Assembly: GCA_019914945.1 (NCBI GenBank)
Contig: CM034100.1
Coordinates: forward strand, 9,063,096-9,127,095
Length of the DNA stretch: 64,000 nt
Direction of reading: 5' to 3'
Origin: Typha latifolia
Taxonomy: Eukaryota > Streptophyta > Magnoliopsida > Poales > Typhaceae
Under the pieces are notes generated by a model, which saw nothing but the letters and a program-made list of their open reading frames with translations, had not been told where the DNA came from and searched no databases. A program made the position numbers and the translations under genes. Below, piece by piece: positions 59,901 to 64,000 of the stretch (its first letter is position 1; each line of letters opens with the position of its first letter).

Positions 59901-62900
59901 GGTGGTCGTCATAGGAAGCGCTTGTCCAGGAGCGGTGGCTTTGATCGGCTTGATATGATCTCCGTTTTGGCTAAGGTTCGATCGTCCTCCAATTCTCTAA
60001 TCTGGACTGGATCCGCCACGGAACGTTGAAATAAAATCTTGAAAGAGCGTCGGGCAAACATCGGGGTGTTCGATCAGGATCCGTGGATGGAGGCACGAGA
60101 TCCTAGATGATGGTTGGTTGGAGGTGAGCCGGCGTTTGTGGGGTGGCAGGTGGTGGCGGTGACGGAAAGGTTATTGCTGACGGAAGGGTTAGGGCAAGTA
60201 TTGGATAGATTAGAAGAAGGGGGAGGAGAGGGCCGCCCGAGGGTCTAGGGTGATTGGCCGGTCGAGGGAGTTTAGAGGCGGCGTCGCCGGGGATTGAAGA
60301 ATGAGAGCGAAGAAGACGAAGGAGGCAAGGCAGAACTCAATTCTTCAATAATAATCTTTTGGTTGCCCTCCACATCCCTTTGAGAGGCTAACCAAACAGC
60401 GAAATTAACCTGAACAATACAATTTCGCCGACCTCGTTCGAACACGCCCGGCCGCGTTCGAACGCACCGGGTTCGCTCTTTCTCTGGATTTGCGAACGCA
60501 GCGCGAGCATTTGAGCGCGCGGCCAAAGCGCGCTGTCCCCCACTTCAATGTGGTTGCAAAGGCTGAAGCGGCGGCGGTGGGTTCATGGGTGTGGACTCGC
60601 GTCGTGGCGTCGATGGTGCGTTCCCATTCGCCATTGCTTCCCTTGTCGCCCGTAATTCCCGCATCATCCCCATCATCATTTAGTTGTTGACGGCCATTTG
60701 TTCGGATAGAGACCCCAACACGTCTTGAACACTAGGTTCTTCCGTATTCCGATTAGTTCGGGTGGTTCCACGTGTGGAAGTCCCCATAACCGTTTCCCCC
60801 TCCTCAATTGGGAGAATCTCCCTTTTTGGCTAAGGTTCGACCGTCCTCCAATTCTCTAATCTGGACTGTATCTGCCACGGAACATCGAAAAAATATCCTG
60901 AAAGGGCTTCGGACAAACATCGGGGTTTTGATCGGGATCCGTGGATGGAGGCACAAGATCCTAGGTGATGGTTGGTTGGAGGTGAGCAGGCGTTTCTGGG
61001 GTGGCAGGTGGTGGCGGTGATGGAAAGGCTATTGTTGATGGAAGCGCTAGGGCAAGTGTTGGATAGAGTAGAAGAAGGGGGAGAGGGCCGCCCCCAGGGG
61101 TCTAGGGTGACTGGCCGGTCGAGGGACGTTCGAAGCGGCCTCGCCGGGGATTGAGAGAACGAGAGTGAAGAAGACGAAGGAGGGAAGGCAGAACTCAACT
61201 CTTCGATGATAATCTTTTGGTTGCCCTCTACATCCCTTTTAGAGACTAACCAAACAGCTGAGAAATTAACCTAAACAATACAATTTCGCCGACCGCGTCG
61301 AACGAACCGACGTCGCTCTTCTCTGGATTTGCGAACGCAACGCAGGCATTTGAACGCGCGCCGAACGCGCTGTCTCTCACCTCGATGTGGTTGCGAGGGC
61401 CGAGCCGGTGGCAGCGGGTTCACGGGTGTGGACTCGCGTCGTGGCGTCGATGGTGCGTTCCCATTCGCCATTGCTTCCCTACGTCGCCGTAATTCCCGCG
61501 ACATCTCCATCATCATCTAGTTGTTGATGGCCATTTTTCGGATAGAGACCCCAACACGGCTTGAACACTAGGGTTTTACGTATTCCGATCAGATCGTGTG
61601 GTCCCACGGGCGGAAGTCCCATAGCCGTTTCCCCTTCTCTATTCGGAGAATCTCTTCCTCATCTTCCGCCGTGCAGCCGTAGCTCTGGTGGTCGTCATAG
61701 GAAGCGCTTGTCCAGGAGCGGTGGCTTTGATACCGGCTTGATATGATCTCCCGTTTTGGCTAAGGTTCGATCGTCCTCCAATTCTCTAATCTGGACTGGA
61801 TCCGCCACGGAACGTTGAAATAAAATCTTGAAAGAGCGTCGGGCAAACATCGGGGTGTTCGATCGGGATCCGTGGATGGAGGCACGAGATCCTAGATGAT
61901 GGTTGGTTGGAGGTGAGCCGGCGTTTGTGGGGTGGCACCGGGTGGCGGTGACGGAAAGGTTATTGCTGACGGAAGGGTTAGGGCAAGTATTGGATAGATT
62001 AGAAGAAAGGGGGGGAGAGGGCCGCCCCGAGGGTCTAGGGTGATTGGCCGGTCGAGGGAGTTTAGAGGCGGCGTCGCGGGGATTGAAGAATGAGAGCGAA
62101 GAAGACGAAGGAGGCAAGGCAGAACTCAATTCTTCAATAATAATCTTTTGGTTGCCCTCCACATCCCTTTGAGAGGCTAACCAAACAGCGAAATTAACCC
62201 TGAACAATACAATTTCGCCGACCTCGTTCGAACACGCCCGCCCGCGTTCGAACGCACGGGGTCGCTCTTTCTCTGGATTTGCGAGCGCAACGCGAGCATT
62301 TGAGCGCGCGGCCGAGCGCGCTGTCCCCACTTCAATGTGGTTGCAAAGGCTGAACCGGCGGCGGTGGGTTCATGGGTGTGGACTCGCGTCGTGGCGTCGA
62401 TGGTGCGTTCCCATTCGCCATTGCTTCCCTTGTCGCCGTAATTCCCGCATCATCCCCATCATCATTTAGTTGTTGACGGCCATTTGTTCGGATAGAGACC
62501 CCAACACGTCTTGAACACTAGGTTCTTTCCGTATTCCGATTAGTTCGGGTGGTTCCACGTGTGGAAGTCCCATAGCCGTTTCCCCCTCCTCGGTGGGAGA
62601 ATCTCCCTTTTTGGCTAAGGTTCGACCGTCCTCCAATTCTCTAATCTGGACTGTATCTGCCACGGAACATCGAAAAAAATATCCTGAAAGGGCTTCGGAC
62701 AAACATCGGGGTTTTGATCGGGATCCGTGGATGGAGGCACAAGATCTAGGTGATGGTTGGTTGGAGGTGAGCAGGCGTTTACGGGGTGGCACAGGTGAAA
62801 AGCGGTGATGGAAAGGCTATTGTTGATGGAAGCGCTAGGGCAAGTGTTGGATAGAGTAGAAGAAAAGGGGAGGAGAGGGCCGCCCCGGGGTCTAGGGTGG

Positions 62901-63067
62901 ACTGGCCGGTCGAGGACGTTCGAGCGGCCTCGCCGGGGATTGAGAGAACGAGAGTGAAGAAGACGAAGGAGGAAGGCAGAACTCAACTCTTCGATGATAA
63001 TCTTTTGGTTGCCCTCTACATCCCTTTTAGAGACTAACCAAACAGTGAGAAATTAACCTAAACAATA

Positions 63068-64000
63068 CAATTTCGCCGACCGCGTCCGAACGAGCACCGA
63101 CGTCGCTCTTCTCTGGATTTGCGAGCGCAACGCAGGCATTTGAGCAGCGCGGCCGAACGCGCTGTCTCTCACCTCGATGTGGTTGCGAGGCCGAGCCGGT
63201 GGCAGCGGGTTCACGGGTGTGGACTCGCGTCGTGGCGTCGATGGTGCGTTCCCATTCGCCATTGCTTCCCTACGTCGCCGTAATTCCGCGACATCTCCAT
63301 CATCATCTAGTTGTTGATGGCCATTTTTCGGATAGAGACCCCAACACGGCTTGAACACTAGGGTTTTACGTATTCCGATCAGATCGTGTGGTCCCACGGG
63401 CGGAAGTCCCATAGCCGTTTCCCCCTTCTCTATTCGGAGAATCTCTTCCTCATCTTCCGCCGTGCAGCCGTAGCTCTGGTGGTCGTCATAGGAAGCGCTT
63501 GTCAGGAGCGGTGGCTTTGTCCGGCTTGATATGATCTCCCGTTTTGGCTAAGGTTCGATCGTCCTCCAATTCTCTAATCTGGACTGGATCCGCCACGGAA
63601 CGTTGAAATAAAATCTTGAAAGAGCGTCGGGCAAACATCGGGGTGTTCGATCAGGATCCGTGGATGGAGGCACGAGATCCTAGATGATGGTTGGTTGGAG
63701 GTGAGCAGGCGTTTGTGGGGTGGCACCGGTGAAAAGCGGTGACGGAAGGTTATTGTGCTGACGGAAGGGTTAGGGCAAGTATTGGATAGATTAGAAGAAG
63801 GGGGAGGAGAGGGCCGCCCTGAGGGTCTAGGGTGATTGGCCGGTCGAGGGAGTTTAGAGGCGGCGTCGCAGGATTGAGAGAATGAGAGCGAAGAAGACGA
63901 AGGAGGCAAGGCAGAACTCAATTCTTCAATAATAATCTTTTGGTTGCCCTCCACATCCCTTTCAGAGGCTAACCAAACAGCGAAATTAAACCCTGAACAA
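63068..64000 (-). repeat. Last visible A-type monomer, cut by the window end
   Basis: Essentially complete. The next anchor would fall about five bases past the window. The array therefore has no visible right boundary. Confidence 0.9.

Larger units (their letters stand above)
32448..64000 (-). repeat. Dimeric satellite array derived from family I LTR-leader-gag
   Basis: Head-to-tail array of at least 35 monomers, all with LTR/gag polarity on minus, running off the window end. Using the word CAATTTCGCCG as anchor, monomers start at 33393, 34339, 35202, 36152, 37017, 37949, 38914, 39779, 40725, 41589, 42524, 43384, 44314, 45172, 46103, 46963, 47894, 48748, 49679, 50538, 51472, 52325, 53258, 54113, 55046, 55902, 56831, 57697, 58631, 59493, 60420, 61281, 62210 and 63068, after an edge unit at 32448. 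Lengths alternate between about 927-950 (type A) and 853-866 (type B), giving a dimer of about 1.8 kb. Read on minus, an A monomer is about 590 bp of LTR 3' part ending GATCATATCA, a primer-binding word, ATG and about 110 codons of gag, then a jump back into the LTR. None of the small open frames encodes a complete protein. Confidence 0.95.

Noticed and set aside
32839..64000. Dozens of 60-210-codon open frames on both strands of the array
   Set aside because: They recur with the repeat period, change length with each small indel, and mostly read across LTR sequence or antisense to gag. The only real coding relic is the gag N-terminus on minus. None is a gene.
32448..64000. CRISPR or ribosomal-DNA-like array
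   Set aside because: Monomers of 0.86-0.95 kb without unique spacers, plant retrotransposon context and clear LTR/gag homology exclude CRISPR. No rRNA sequence is recognisable.

Overview
The window reads as intergenic, repeat-dominated nuclear DNA of a flowering plant. It holds a plant L1-type LINE with an RNase H tail, several plant Ty3/Gypsy chromovirus-type fragments, a large solo LTR, and one spliced, plant-specific gene of the family I recognise as DUF7054 (At4g22758-like). I cannot name the species. Apart from that gene, nothing looks like an intact host gene.

Layout. 1-2.7 kb: AT-rich DNA with minisatellite scraps and a 620-bp insert flanked by 21-bp direct repeats. 2.7-7.95 kb: a 5'-truncated LINE with four in-frame stops in ORF2 and a poly(A) end. 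7.95-12.3 kb: AT-rich DNA with internal duplications and a 3 x 37-bp repeat. 12.38-12.95 kb: the two-exon gene on the minus strand. 13.5-14.25 kb: a probable non-autonomous element rich in GAGCTCGAG-like words. 14.36-32.45 kb: a mosaic of broken Ty3/Gypsy elements on both strands. At least two families can be told apart. Family I has LTRs at 16271-17071 (+) and 22275-23200 (-). Family II has an LTR at 24353-25234 (+) followed by six tandem copies of the primer-binding-site motif. A 3159-bp solo LTR of a third kind (17512-20670, target duplication CCATG) interrupts a family I gag.

32.45-64.0 kb: a head-to-tail satellite array that runs off the window end, with 35 monomers seen. Each monomer is the 3' part of a family I LTR plus primer-binding site plus the first part of gag, all read on the minus strand. 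Two monomer types alternate: A (about 927-950 bp, S-form LTR word, complete primer-binding site) and B (about 853-866 bp, L-form LTR word, with a 98-bp deletion). They form a dimeric higher-order repeat of about 1.8 kb. One hybrid monomer (37949-38913) records an exchange between types. The array joins the protease region of a family II element at about 32448.

Nothing here forms a working pathway. The main interest is a young, CpG-rich, dimeric satellite made from a retrotransposon's LTR-leader-gag segment, with its founding junction and edge unit in view. Many small indels in the array fall at CCG/CCGG words. They look more like consensus errors at modified cytosines than natural mutation, so fine-scale divergence there should be read cautiously.
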